Positions 12,066 through 24,669 are shown, numbered from the stretch's first letter. The stretch: 64,000 nucleotides of DNA from Acanthosepion pharaonis (GCA_903632075.3 CAHIKZ030005408.1:1340001-1404000); one strand, 5' to 3'. Program-made: numbers and translations. The notes: generated by a model from the letters alone, not told the origin.

Positions 12066-12282
12066 GGGAGAAGGAGGGAGAAACAGAGATATTAGAGAGG
12101 AGGCGTGGAGATAGGGGAGGAAGAGAGGAGGGATGGTGAAAGAGGGTATAGAGACAGAGATGTACAGATGGGGGAGTGACAGGAAAAGGAGAGGTGAGAA
12201 GAGACAGAGAAATTATATTCATTCTTCTCACCTTTGTAACTATACCTTTGTTTTCAAGGGTACGCCTTTTCTCGGAGAATTG
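12066..12282. repeat. Long inverted repeat, right arm
   Basis: Reverse complement of 11205-11440; includes TGTAACTATACCTTTGTTTT and ends CTTTTCTCGGAGAA. GA-rich spacer sequence at 11955-12060 extends the pairing potential with the CT-rich left arm end. Confidence 0.9.
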
Positions 12283-12289
12283 TAAAACA

Positions 12290-13303
12290 CCAAACCCACT
12301 CCGTCAACAAAGGAAGCTGCACTCTTCAAGAAACAACTTAATATACCTCAAACCCTTCCAACAAAAAACGAAGCGAATATCATCTACGCCAAACGAATAA
12401 AACAGAAAGCAAAACAACTTGGTGAAATGAAATTACAACAAAAATGGAAGAACAGGACGATGCATGGCAAATATCTAAAAAGAAGGAAAGAAGCAGATGT
12501 GGACCAACAGAAAACACATCAGTGGCTGAGGAGCAACGGGTTGAGAGCTGAGACAGAAGGCCTAATTATTGCAGCTCAGGACTAAAGCTTCGCAACCAGA
12601 TCCTATCACTGTCACATAATCAAGGATCGAATTAACTCAAGATACAGGATCTGCGGAAAATATGATGAAACTGTCGGCCATATTATCTCAAAATGTCCGG
12701 AACTAGCAAAAAATGAATATACCCATAGACATAACAAGATAGTGACATATGCGCACTGGAAGATATGCAAGAAGCACAAAATCGAAATCACTGAGAGAAG
12801 ATATGAACACCAACCAGACACAGTTACCCAAAAAACGATGTAACTATCCTCTGGAACATGCCAATTCAAATTGACAGGGAAATAAAAGCCAACAGACCTG
12901 ATATTATCATAAAAGATAAGAAATTCAGAAAATGTATGCTTATTGACATAACAGCACCATCCGAGAGAAACACCTCCATGAAAATTATCGAGAAATTGTC
13001 CAAATACAAGGACATGAAGATCGAGATTAACACGACGTGGGGAATAAAAACTGAGACGGTACTAATATTAATCGAAGCTCTGGGCCTCGTGAGAAAAGGA
13101 ACGGACAATTTTACTGTGTCACAGGTAACATCAACATACAACTTGCCCAGAAGATCGCCCTACTAGGAACATCCAATATACTAAAAAAAATCCTATCAAT
13201 TAAATGAGAATTCTCCTATAGGGCCTAAGGACCATAGTTTGGGCCCATCTCTACAGAATACAAAGCAGGAAAGATAACATATACAAATAATAATAATAAT
13301 AAG
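12290..13303 (+). mobile_element. R2-like LINE fragment A, endonuclease domain and 3' end
   Basis: Plus-strand frames encode LRSNGLRAETEGLIIAAQD, GKYDETVGHIISKC (zinc-knuckle remnant with the first Cys lost), YEHQPDTVTQ and REIKANRPDIIIKDKKFRKC followed by MLIDI. R-P-D-x14-D is the signature of the restriction-like endonuclease of R2/NeSL type non-LTR retrotransposons. One frameshift near 12838 and a stop near 12584 break it. The 3' end, TCCTATAGGGCCTAAGGACC to CATATACAAATAATAATAAT, is repeated at 16969-17084. It stops in (AAT)n at 13285-13303. Confidence 0.8.
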
Positions 13304-14050
13304 CACATATACTAAAATATTGTGTCAGCCCAAAATGCAGATTCTGTGATAAATATCCAGAAACGATTGATCATCTTGTAGCAGGTTGTACGGTGTTGGC
13401 ACCCACTGAATATAAAACCCGACATGACATAGTGGGCCAATATCTGCACTGGAAAATCTGCAACTTCTACGGGAAGGAAACTGGTATGAACACCACCCAG
13501 ACCCGGTTTCGGAGATAGGACCTGTTACAATTCTATGAGACTACACAATACACACTGACAGAACAATCAAGGCCAACCGCCCAGATATTGTTATTAAAGA
13601 CCACAAACAAAAACGATGCCTCCTTATTGATATAGCAGTCCCTGCTGACTGCAATGTATCTTTGAAGATATTCAAAAAGTTGTCAAAGTACAAGGACCTT
13701 GAAATAGAAATCTCGAAAATGTGGCATATGGGAACATCAACAATCCCTGTTGTAGTTGGAGCGATGGCAAGATAAGCCTCTTCTGGTTGGAAAAGATTGC
13801 AGTAGACTAATTGAAGGGATTCCTGGAAGTCCATGCCTCAAGTAGATACAAAAAATTGTTCTGACAAGTACAGCCCACACCTTACGAAGGGCTTTATCTA
13901 TGTAATTTAATCCTTTTTTTTTTTTTTTTTTGTCAGTGGAAAGTGTCATGACGCCATTTCTAACCTTAGGTCCCTGGGCGGGACCCGGAAAGAAATGTGT
14001 AAATGCCAGAGATCAAAGAAAATAAAAATGATAATAATAATGACAATAAC
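13302..14050 (+). mobile_element. R2-like LINE fragment B (5'-truncated, frame-broken)
   Basis: Begins abruptly at AGCACATATACTAAAATATT, directly after the (AAT)n tail of the previous copy, and parallels 15357-16090 for its whole length with small deletions (for example near 13480 and 13760). It encodes CRFCDKYPETIDHLVAGC, a C-x2-C-x8-H-x4-C zinc knuckle, and RPDIVIKDHKQKRC with the endonuclease Asp residues. The 3' UTR GTGTCATGACGCCATTTCTA to AATGATAATAATAATGAC ends in AAT repeats. Confidence 0.85.
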
Positions 14051-14184
14051 TTTTTTGTGTGTGTAACCTTGGGGGGGGGTCGTGGGGTAGGGTAAAAATA
14101 ATCAGTGAAAAATCTCATGATTTCTGATCTTAGTTCTCTGGTTAGAGCCCGGAAAGAATTCAGTATACACCAGAAATCAAAGGA

Positions 14185-14215
<31 letters not shown>

Positions 14216-14350
14216 TTATAATAAGAAATAATAATAATAATAATAATAATAAGAAGAAGAAGAAGAAGAAGAAGAAAAGAAGAAGAAATAGAAGAAGAAT
14301 TCTATTTATCCAGAAGAGAATGAAGAACAAACCTTATTTATCAAGAAGGA

Positions 14351-14382
<32 letters not shown>

Positions 14383-14506
14383 TAATAATAATAATAATAC
14401 ACTATTATAATATAATCAATAATAATAATAATAATAGATGATTATAATATAATAATAAAGATAATGGTTTTTAATCATAACTATAATTATAATAATTAAT
14501 TATAAT

Positions 14507-14537
<31 letters not shown>

Positions 14538-14540
14538 GTA
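14051..14540 (+). mobile_element. R2-like LINE 3' UTR remnant and (AAT)n/(AAG)n tracts
   Basis: 14095-14190 is a diverged copy of the same 3' UTR (CCCGGAAAGAATTCAGTATA, then CCAGAAATCAAAGGAAATAA). Long AAT, AAG and TAATAT tracts fill 14180-14540. No coding sequence. Confidence 0.7.
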
Positions 14541-14544
14541 ATAG

Positions 14545-16075
14545 AATTACAGAAACACGCTTAATAGATTTAGATTTTGTCACAAAGATTAGGGAACTGG
14601 AGCATGGTGAAGCTTATAAGTACCTAGGAATTAGCGAAGGAGATGGCATACAACACCCCCAAATGAAGGAAAAAATAAGAAAAGAATACTACAGGCGTGT
14701 ACGTCTGGTACTAAATACTGAGCTGAACTCAAAAAACAGGATATCAGCCATAAACACATTGGCTGTCCCTGTGGTGCAATACAGCTTTAATGTCCTTAAC
14801 TGGACCATAGCTGAAATTAAGTGACTGGATGCCAAAACGAGAAAGCTACTCACTTGCTATCGCATGCATCATCCCAAAGCTGATGTCGACCGTCTGTATG
14901 TGCCCAGATCCGAAGGAGGCAGAGGATTAGTTCAACTAGAACTGTCCTACAAAACTACAACAATTGGCCTCCAAAGATATTTGGAAACTACAGAAGACTG
15001 GATGATGGTGTGCGTCAAGGAACATGAAAGTAGTAAGCGTCTCTACTCCGTAATGAAGGAAGCCAACAAATTCAAAATGGAGTTCCAAATGGGCGTAGAG
15101 ATGCAACTACAGCACAATACACCGGCTGAAACTGCAAAATACCTAAAAAAAGATAGCTAAGACGAATGCAACAGACCAGTTACAGAAGCAATGGCAAGAT
15201 AAACCGCTTCATGGCCAATACTCTGCCCGTACCAAACAAGCTGACGTAGACAAAACCCGTACCCATCAGTGGCTACGTAGTGCAGGGGTTGAAAGCGGAA
15301 ACTGAAGGTTTTATCCTTGCTGCGCAGGACCAATGCTTGCTAACTAGGAATTATCAAGCACATATACTAAAATATTGTGTCAGTCAAAATGCAGATTCTG
15401 TGATAAATATCCAGAAACGATTGATCATCTTGTATCAGGTTGTACGGTGTTGGCACCCACTGAATATAAAACCCGACATGACAGAGTAGGCCAATATCTG
15501 CACTGGAAAATCTGCAACTTCTACGGGAAGAAAACTGAAAGAAACTGGTATGAACACCACCCAGACCCGGTTACGGAGATAGGACCTGTTACAATTCTAT
15601 GGGACTACACAATACACACTGACAGAACAATCAAGGCCAACCGCCCAGATATTGTTATTAAAGACCATAAACAAAAACGATGCCTCCTTATTGATATGGC
15701 AGTCCCTGCCGACTGCAATGTATCTTTGAAGATATTCAAAAAGTTGTCAAAGTACAAGGACCTTGAAATAGAAATCGCGAAAATGTGGCATATGGGAACA
15801 TCAACAATCCCTGTTGTAGTTGGAGCCCTAGGACTGGTTGGAAAAGATTCCAGTAGACTAATGCCTAAGTCCATGCCTCAAGGAGATACAGAAAATTGTT
15901 CTAACAAGTACAGCCCACACCTTACGAAGGGCTTTATCTATGTAATCTTTTTCTTTCTTTTTTTTTTTTTTTTTTTTTTTTTTTGTCTGTGGAAAGTGTC
16001 ATGACGCCATTTCTAACCTTAGGTCCCTGGGCGGGACCCGGAAAGAAATGTGTAAACGCCAGAAATCAAAGAAAA

Positions 16076-16115
<40 letters not shown>

Positions 16116-16116
16116 T
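14545..16116 (+). mobile_element. R2-like LINE fragment C, longest copy (RT tail plus RLE domain)
   Basis: 14864-15160 encodes MHHPKADVDRLYVPRSEGGR, the linker that follows the reverse transcriptase in R2-type LINEs. 15375-16004 is a 209-codon open frame with the zinc knuckle CRFCDKYPETIDHLVSGC, HWKICNFYGKKTERNWYEHH and RPDIVIKDHKQKRC-LLIDM, the R-P-D-x14-D restriction-like endonuclease core that would nick DNA for target-primed reverse transcription. A frameshift separates the two parts near 15160-15300. The 3' UTR at 15984-16072 precedes (AAT)n at 16073-16116; a T-rich run lies at 15950-15984. No reverse transcriptase core remains, so it cannot move itself. Confidence 0.88.
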
Positions 16117-16139
16117 AGTGTAATAAAGGAAACGAAAAA

Positions 16140-16470
16140 ATCCAAAAGTGAATTTCATGTGGGTGAAGAAGTGCAAATAAACTATAATACACCTACTGCA
16201 GTAAAGCAATGTATCAAATGGAGAAACGATGGCAAGATCAGCGTCTTCATGTTCAATACTCTGTCGGTACCAAACAAGCTGATGTAGACAAATCCCGTGC
16301 CCATAAATAGTTACGTAGGGCAGAGTTAAAGGTTGAAACCGAAGGTTTTATTCTTGCCACACAGGACCATTGCTTGCTAACTAGAAATTACCAAGCACAC
16401 TTACTTATAAATTGTGTTAAGCCGAAATGCAGATTCTGTCATAAATATCTAGAATCAATTCTATATATAT
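16140..16470 (+). mobile_element. R2-like LINE fragment D
   Basis: Parallels 15185-15435 (AACAAGCTGATGTAGACAAA, GAAGGTTTTATTCTTGCCAC, AAATGCAGATTCTGTCATAA) and breaks off at (TA)n near 16455. Decayed by stops. Confidence 0.75.
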
Positions 16471-16489
16471 ACATATATATATATATATA

Positions 16490-16765
16490 TGTACTGGACT
16501 CTCCCATCATTTTCGAGTTATGAGGGCCAACAGCCAAACTACAGATTATCGTTCTGAACGACTGTGAATACAGTATGCTGCAAGGACCCCAAACGACCCT
16601 CCACAGGATTTGAATTCATAGTTCTCCCTCTCCTAGAGGCTATAGAAGAAGAGTTGGATTCGTACATTTCGTATTAGCATGGAAGTGAATGTAATGAACT
16701 CGACTGGAATTCGAACTCGGTTCTCCGATTACTCAGCCCGAGCCCCTATCCATTACTTCACCGTA
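16490..16765 (-). repeat. tRNA-derived SINE (family B)
   Basis: On the minus strand GAAGTAATGGATAGGGGCTC is A-box-like and GAGTTCGAATTCCAGTCGA is a B box. Similar sequences occur at 17790-18045 (-), 27115-27390 (+), 35900-36060 (+), 37690-37900 (-) and 60060-60250 (-). (CTAT)n, (CT)n and (TA)n follow at 16766-16835. Confidence 0.65.
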
Positions 16766-16794
16766 CTATCTATCTATCTATCTATCTATCTATA

Positions 16795-16835
<41 letters not shown>

Positions 16836-16905
16836 GGGACATTACTGACAGGCATGTAAATGCTAATTGACCAAACATTAAAGACTATGGAAAAAATGCC
16901 TTCTC

Positions 16906-17045
16906 CCAGATATGGCAATGTCATTGTCCCGTGGGACCAGCCTAGTGAATTAAAGTGTTGGCTCGGCAATTTCTCCTATAGGGCCTAAGGACCATAGTTT
17001 AGGCCCAGCTCTACAGAATACAAAGCAGGAAAGATAACATATACA

Positions 17046-17088
<43 letters not shown>

Positions 17089-17219
17089 TTTTTGTGTGTG
17101 TAACCATAGTGTTTTTTTTGGGGGGTGGAGGGTCGTGAGGTATAATTCATTCCAGATATGGCAATGTCATTGTCCCGTGGGACTAGCCTAGTGAATTAAA
17201 GTGTTGGCTCGGCAATTTC
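16906..17219. repeat. 68-bp direct repeats flanking an R2-like LINE 3' tail
   Basis: 16906-16973 and 17152-17219 are 68-bp copies differing at one base. Between them lies the LINE 3' end (TCCTATAGGGCCTAAGGACC), (AAT)n at 17046-17088 and a G-rich tail. The second copy is followed by AGTTCAAACCCTGG, a B-box-like sequence. Confidence 0.9.
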
Positions 17220-17394
17220 AGTTCAAACCCTGGACCAGGCAGCGTGTAGCTGGGCCTAATGAAAACAGGGCAAGCAATAACTGAGCATATAATGAAGTAG
17301 ATGAACTATCCCTAGACATAGACAATATAACAAGAACAATCTACCCCGAGAGAGTAAATAAAGGGTTCAGTTCTAAAATTCCCTGTAGTTTAAA

Positions 17395-17440
17395 CACACC
17401 GACATACACCTGATGAAGGCCTGAGGCCACAGCGGTCGAA
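17395..17440 (+). other. Hammerhead-like motif in a repeat
   Basis: CCTGATGAAGGCC...GGTCGAAT has the CUGANGA and stem II layout but GAAT rather than GAAA. Related phrases occur at 60341-60380 and 60703-60740. 17441-17640 holds no gene. Confidence 0.25.
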
Positions 17441-17649
17441 TCGGTATAATAACAACAACGAACATGAGGACAATAATCCAAATGTAAATAATGTAAATAA
17501 TAACTCCTCACCCCAGAAATTCGGACAAAATAAATGTCTATTAAAGAATATGACAAAATAAAAAGTAAAGATCTTGAAATCGGCTTATACACGAGTATCT
17601 ACGGTAACTGAATGTAATTGCACTGAAAGAATAAAGTTAATGAGCAAAG

Positions 17650-18045
17650 ACAGTAATTATTGCCTTACCTCAGGTGCCGGTTAAATATCCCGGCAAGAAA
17701 TTGGAATGAAAAGAAAGAAAGAAATTTGATAATAAAATGACAAGGCTTTTTAACTTTAAATTTTTTTTCTCGCTTTGAGAATACATCAATTCAGTTATGT
17801 GGCATGTGTGATACACACTTAGGCAATCATGCCTCTTTCGATACATGACTGACGAGGCAGATATTTTTCCGCAGTAGGTTGCCATTTTTTATTCTGCGGT
17901 AGACTAGTTGCCATCCAAGGCTATAGAACCCGGTCTGCTTTGCTATTTACCCATAGCTTAGAAGAAGAGGATTCATACCTTCTCTAAGGCTATTAGCACG
18001 TAAGTGAATGTAATTGATTCGACTGGAATTCAAATTAATAAAAAA
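17650..18045 (-). repeat. tRNA-derived SINE, family B copy
   Basis: Minus-strand copy sharing TTTACCCATAGCT, AGAAGAAGAGGATTCATACCT and TGTATCGAAAG-type segments with 27115-27390 and 37690-37900; ends ATTCGACTGGAATTCAAA. 18046-19620 then has only short AT-rich frames; palindromic ACCGGTAAA motifs at 18910-18925 and 19405-19425 are noted without explanation. Confidence 0.65.
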
Positions 18046-19639
18046 TATGGAGTTCTCCTATCTGACAACGCAAGGCCGCATACACCAAGAACAGAACAGG
18101 AAAAAAAATTACGATTCGGTTAAAAATATAAAAATACTGACGAGAAACTGTAAGGGTATTGAACGGCCTCAATTCAACCCATACATTTTTTTACAAATAT
18201 GTAAACAAACGAAAATCAAACAAGATAAACAACACAAAAACTGTTTCTATAACAACAATCTTCATTTTACAAAGCAATCAAGTTTGTTATTTTTATATAG
18301 TAAGAGGTGAAATTAATAGCAGGAGTTATTTCCCTTTAACTGTTATTTGAATTAGTTAAAGATTTTACGGAAGACATATTTTTTATCTGGACTCACAGAA
18401 AAGATTTCAACTCATGAAATAATAGTAAGTTCCAATGGAAAAAATTTTCTTCGATAAGAAGGTATTGTAGGCTGAAATTCGGTGTGAGATGAGTTCAAAG
18501 AAACTTGTTGATTGAGGGAAAATGTAATTTTCACTTGAATATCGAAAAGTTGAATTAACTTGTCGCTTATTGTTGTTCACCGAAGAGAGTTGAATATGAG
18601 TGAAAGAATTCTGGAAAGCTGAGAATATGTTGTTGAATCGTAACTTAAAGCTCCAGAAGATTTTGAAGTAATATTTCTCGCTGGTGAATATTGACAAGAG
18701 GCGAAATTTGTAAAGTTGAATAAGTTTCTGTGTAAGGAATGAATGAGTTCACTGATGTTCAATGTCCGTGGGACGTGTGTTAATTAATACAAATATAAAA
18801 ATAATGTCGCGAAACATTTTATGGCGTTCTTTGCATGCCATTATGATTCAAAACAATAAATTTCATAGTTTTTAATTAAAAAAAATAAAAACGAATAGGC
18901 TATTTTGCCGATACCGGTAAAGATAGACAACAAAGCTATTTTGTCGGTAAATAAATAGTTTTCTTAAACTAAGAATATATTATATTTGAAATTGTAAGCG
19001 CAGCGGTTGTGTGAGCTGTGTAGGCAGAACTTGAACAACATGAATTCTGTGGTCTGTGACTTCAGTGGGTGCACCTGAGGTGTATTGGCAAGAGAACAAT
19101 ATCCAAGGGCAAATTTTGGACTTGCAGAGATTGTAATGCCTGAAGTGCTTAAAATATTCAGAGACTTCTATATTTCTTTTAATAATTGATGATGAATAAA
19201 TGAGTTTAACTTTTGCTTTAACAATTGATGGTGGAAAAGATTCTAAATTAGCTTCACAATTGATGATGGAAATAAGTAAAATTATGTGTGTTGCTATTTT
19301 TAGCGTTACCTGCCTTTCTAATAATAAAAATATTTACCGGCAAAATATCCTGGGGTCTATTTTACCGAAACCGATTGAACAAGCTAAAGCATGTTTGTCG
19401 ATTTTACCGGGACCCGGTAAAACAGCCTCTTCCTCAAAAAGCAAACAAACAAATAAAATAAACGAAATTTTTTTTAATAATTGAAAATAAGTAAAAGTAA
19501 TTAAATTGAAATGATAAAAATAAAATAATAATAACAGGAAGAAAATAAGTATTTTAGAATTAAAAGAATTAAAATAATAAAAAAACAGTACTAAAATTTA
19601 GTACTATTTATTTATTTAGTAACTACTAAATAATTTATC

Positions 19640-20115
19640 TAGAACTCCTTGATAAAATCCAAAGAAGAATTAGCAATATTATTGGCCCTTAGCTGGCATC
19701 TTGGCTTCAGTCACTTTACCACTGCCATAAGGTTGCTTCTCTGTGTCTTTTGTATAAACACTTTCATGGTAATTGTTCAGGTGAGCTGTTCGCTATGACA
19801 CCTAGACGTTTTTAATTTAAGCACAGTATTAGATTGGCAACGATGTCGGATCAATTTACAGTTGAATTGGCTAGATGTAACCGTAAGTTCTATGCTAACA
19901 GTTTCTTCTCTTGCACTCTCACTTGTGGAACTCTCTTTGGCTCCATGCTTTCCAGTCAACATTAATCTTAAAAAATTGAAATGCAATGTCTTCTGGATTA
20001 CACTTCTATTGTTCTCGCTCCTTAATAATGTTTCTGTTTTCTAATTCTTTCGCATCCAGTAATCCGTTGTGCTTTAGTGGCTTTACTGCTTTGCTTCAGG
20101 TGAAATTTGATAAAA
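19640..20115 (+). mobile_element. Jockey/CR1-like LINE fragment (decayed)
   Basis: Encodes, with many stops and shifts, LLDKIQRRISNIIGP, LASWLQSLYHCHKVASLC and KHFHGNCSGELF, paralleling the 7400-7985 copy. It ends in TTCAGGTGAAATTTGATAAAAA. 20116-20860 shows no gene. Confidence 0.75.
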
Positions 20116-20869
20116 AAAAATTTCAACATGTGTTTTAAATGACAGTATAAGGGAGGTAACTCAAGTGTGGAAACAAACTAAGAGAATAATCTCCCTTTAA
20201 TCGTGATCAGATCAGATTCTTCAGTTCAAGGTAAAAATGTGATTTAACTTACGATTAGTTATCTAAACAATATCCTAATAGTCATAATCACTTCCAAAAT
20301 CATTATGGATATGATCTAAAAACATCCATAACAATAATAATTCAGAAGCAGGTAAACATAAAATAAATTGCCAAAACTGATCTTCACAAAACATGTAGAA
20401 ATTTGAAAAAAAAAACAACGTATCTATGAATACAAATGGGACCTCATACATATTTAACAAATGTATTAGTCAGAAAAAAATTCAACCACAATTTTGACCT
20501 AAAAAATGCCGCACTCATCAAAAAAAGAAATTAATTTAATCAGATGGAAATTTCTCGAGATTGCCACCGTCGAATATTATCAAAATATCAATTTACCTCC
20601 CGGTTTTTTCCTAATCTCACCTTTACTGAAATAATTACTACTTTCCCAAGCTAACATAAAAAAAAAACAACAAATATGTTGAAAAATGAAAAGAAACAGT
20701 TAAATCAATCATTTCAGCCTTTGAAGATGTACAGCACAAACGATGATAACAATCTAATCACAATACAAAGAATATTGGCTATAAAAAGTATTGAATATTA
20801 CTCGCTCACTTTACTTTTTATCAGACTTTGAATTATGACATGTTGTGTCTTCCACATGTTTTGACAGAC

Positions 20870-21640
20870 CTTTAAACCAAGGTAGAGGATAGCATGAGGA
20901 GTCAGGTACTTACTGGTGCGGTACAAGAAGACAACCATTTTACCTGCATCTTTAGCCATGGATCGTATATAGGAATTCCACTTGAGGTCATGTGTAAGTT
21001 TGAGGCCCAGTCACTTCTCGATGCGAGGGGCTTCCTTGAGAGGACATCCGTTCATCGTGACTGACACTAGTTCGGGATCTGATCGGCGGTGATACAATGT
21101 AAACAGTTTGATTTATGAGAACCAGTCAGTGCTTTCCCCACTGAGAAATTAGTGTTAGATCGAAAGAGGGGTCAACTGCCAAACACTGATCGTCAAGACT
21201 TTTAGAGGGGCGCACTTATATCGTCGTATCATCAGTATAGACGTTCACAAATGATCGGAGTATCTTCTTAGGTAGATCATTTATGTAAATCAGAAAGAGG
21301 GTTGATCCGAGAAGTGAGCCCTGGGGGACGCCTGCGTTGACCACCAAGACCTCAGAGGACTGGCTGTTAGGAAGGATTTTATAATAGAAAAAACTCTTCC
21401 ACAGATGCCATAGTTTGAAAGCTTGTGTAGTAAACCTTTGTGCCACACCTTGTCAAAAGCCTTCACGATATCTAATTCTATGGTCCTTGCTGTATGTGTG
21501 TCGTCAAGGGCCTCACTAATTCTGTGTGTAATGGTAGTTAGGGCATTAGCAGTGGATCGGGGTGATCGAAACTCATACTGCTCGTCGCACTAACGGTTGT
21601 TCCTATCAAGGTGCTCGACGACTTTGTTGTTGATTAAGGC
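20870..21640 (-). mobile_element. LINE reverse transcriptase fragment
   Basis: Minus strand 21216-21446 encodes VVNAGVPQGSLLGSTLFLIY, INDLP and VYTDDTTI, reverse transcriptase motifs with YTDD in place of the usual YADD. Further downstream on this strand come WNSYIRSMAKDAGKMVV and SKYLTPHAILYLGLK, the following thumb region of jockey-like enzymes. Frames are interrupted. The family also occurs at 61480-61700. Confidence 0.85.
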
Positions 21641-21642
21641 CT

Positions 21643-22385
<743 letters not shown>

Positions 22386-22740
22386 GAAAAACTCAATATA
22401 TCATTAAAGAGTTCGGTAATAATTTATTTCAGATAGACAGCTGCCTTATAAGGAAGGAGTTATAAAATGGTTTAAATCAGCAAAATAATTTATTAAAAAA
22501 TACAAGAGGATATGAATAAAAGATTTAACTTAGAAAAATCCTTGAAGAGAAAAGTGGAAGCGAGGGAAGAAAAACAAAAATGTGCCAATCTAACGAGCAG
22601 GCCTGGTAGAGGGAATACAATGTTACAGCTAATGAAATACACTGAAAATAATTCAAATTTATAACCTCATCATCATCTAATCTAAAAAATTATCATTTTG
22701 GTTATTGGAATTTATTCCGTTTACACCAATCCTATACTAT

Positions 22741-22765
22741 ATGGTCACACATACACACACACGCG

Positions 22766-22800
<35 letters not shown>

Positions 22801-22868
22801 GCAAACACAGACACACGCACACATACGCACACACACGCACACGCACACACACGCACGCACACACACTA
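22741..22868. repeat. (CA)n/(CG) microsatellite
   Basis: ACACAC repeats with GCGC and GCAC interruptions over about 125 bp. Confidence 0.95.
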
Positions 22869-22982
22869 GGGTGCTTCAGTAGTAATGTTCATTAAAAATA
22901 TTTAAGAAAAATAGTTTTTTTTTGGTTTGCAGTTGGTCATGTTATAAAATGTATTTTAATATGTCTGTTATAATTTAAGAAT

Positions 22983-23600
22983 ATGAAATTTATTTGTTCG
23001 TTAGAAAGAAAGAAAAAAGTATTGAACTATTGTGTAATACCAGTCCTTCTATATGACACAGAATGCTGGACAATATCCCCACTGATGAATTATAGACTTG
23101 AAGCAACAAAAATGTGGTTCTACAGAAGGATGCTGAGAATACCACGGACTAAATATGTGAACCAAAACAAAGTTTTAGAGAAAATGAAAATAAAAAGGAT
23201 ACTTAGACTTAACATCAGGATAAGAGAGTTGGCGAAACAACGTTTAGGAGAGATAAGAAAAAGAAAACATTTATTAAGAGCTACAAAAGTTAGGAAATTA
23301 TGGAGAGCCATAATTGCCAAAGGCCTGAAAGAACATGGCACATAAAAGAACAAGTAAGAGTAGCAGTTTTACAGAAAATGCGAACAAAAAGGAAACGTAT
23401 ACTTAACATCAGGAAGAGAGATTTGAAATTTCCAGGGACATAATGAGGAAAGAAATCTTGGCGAATCTGATACTCACAGGACAGATTAAAGGCAAGAGGC
23501 ACAGCAGAAAACAATGTATAGCATACTTACTGAGCTTCAGTAAATGGATGGCGGGACAAGGTTTAAGAGTGATAAAAAAAAACAATATTTATTAAGTGCT
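22983..23600 (+). mobile_element. LINE C-terminal fragment (endonuclease-reverse transcriptase type)
   Basis: The 120-codon frame at 22983-23345 encodes LNYCVIPVLLYDTECWTISP, MWFYRRMLRIPRTKYVNQNK and KVRKLWRAIIAKGLKEHGT. A second partial repeat of the end (LRMRTKRKRILNIRKRDLKF region) continues to 23600. It lacks the polymerase domain. Confidence 0.8.
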
Positions 23601-23754
23601 ACTAGGTGTTCGTACTTCGTCTTTCAGCTATTTCTTTTTTTTCTTTCTTTTGTTCTCATTTTGATGCGTAATGAAAGTGGCTAAAAAAATGGGAGATAGC
23701 TGGAGTTTTCTGAACGGCATCATTGAGATATGTTAGCATATTATTTCTCTGAAA

Positions 23755-24505
23755 TCCATTCTTTGATGGTCACGCCTTGCCGTGGTGGAGGGGCTTGCGT
23801 GGTTCACTGACTCTGAAAGTGATGCCGTTAAGAATTCTTAACTCCTGGAAGGGCCACCCTTGGCAGCAAGTTTGAAACGCGATCAACCCCAATGGTGGAA
23901 CAAGTGGATGGCGATTACAACAGATTTCAACGGCTGAACCAGCGGATGAAGAGAGCTACGCATGATGGACATGCTCCACAGGGCGCCACACAAAAATATA
24001 ACAGAGTCAGCGTCAGTCCGTTGTAGTTTTTATAACTGGATTCTGCGTGTCTCATTCTTTATGTTTCGCAGAGGAAGGTCATGAAATCAAGTGTGCGGAT
24101 CACTTCCTTGCAAGTTCCGGTCCACCTTAAAGAAATTCGTGCCATTGACACTTCCATCTACGCTGATTTTCTTTCATCTTTAGCCAAAGCTTGCAAAGCC
24201 AAAACGGCGATAGGGAATGGACGATGGACGACGGATTTTGGTGAAACTGAAAGCTTCTGGTACCGAACCTGCGCGTTGGTGGCGAAATTAGCCAGCAACG
24301 CCATCATCATAAAAGGAAGTATCAGCAAAAAAGAAATTAAATTCTTGGATACACATCGCAATGAACCAGCAAAATCTATGCGAATAATGCAGACACAAAA
24401 AAGAGGAAAGGAACCCCCCGCCCCGCCCAATGAGGAGTTCTTTCATTTTGCCATTCAATTACCCTCTGATATTTCAACTGTTTTTTTTTATGATTCTATG
24501 TAAAA
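23755..24505 (+). other. Unrecognised open frame and repeat-like 5' segment
   Basis: A 140-codon frame at 24081-24503 starts MKSSVRITSLQVPVHLKEIR; no family is recognised. It has no splice signals that I trust and an opposite-strand frame covers it. The upstream stretch CACGCCTTGCCGTGGTGGAG to CTTGCGTGG is of a type I associate with 5' parts of LINEs, so the frame may be a mobile-element leader. Not called as a gene. Confidence 0.25.
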
Positions 24506-24514
24506 GTGTCCTTT

Positions 24515-24650
24515 CCTCACATGTTCTGTCCATGGTATTCTCAGTATCCTCCTGTAGAACCGCATCTTTCTTGCTTCAAGTCTTCTCTTCATCTGTGAGG
24601 AAACTGTCCAGTATTCACTGCCACGTTGGAGGACAGGCAAAATAATTACA
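24515..24650 (-). mobile_element. LINE C-terminal fragment
   Basis: Minus strand reads SFLTDEEKTWSKKDAVLQED and TENTMDRTCEE, the ECWTIS-RRMLRI region of the endonuclease-reverse transcriptase LINE family in decayed form. Confidence 0.6.
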
Positions 24651-24669
24651 ATTTCAATGTTCACTCTGC

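Noticed and set aside
11818..12231. 137-codon minus-strand frame rich in Pro, Ser and Leu
   Set aside because: It lies across the polypurine/polypyrimidine inverted repeat; composition explains the open frame and no motif is present.
24081..24503. 140-codon plus-strand frame
   Set aside because: No family recognised, no splice or promoter support, and a repeat-like leader upstream; listed only as an unassigned frame.
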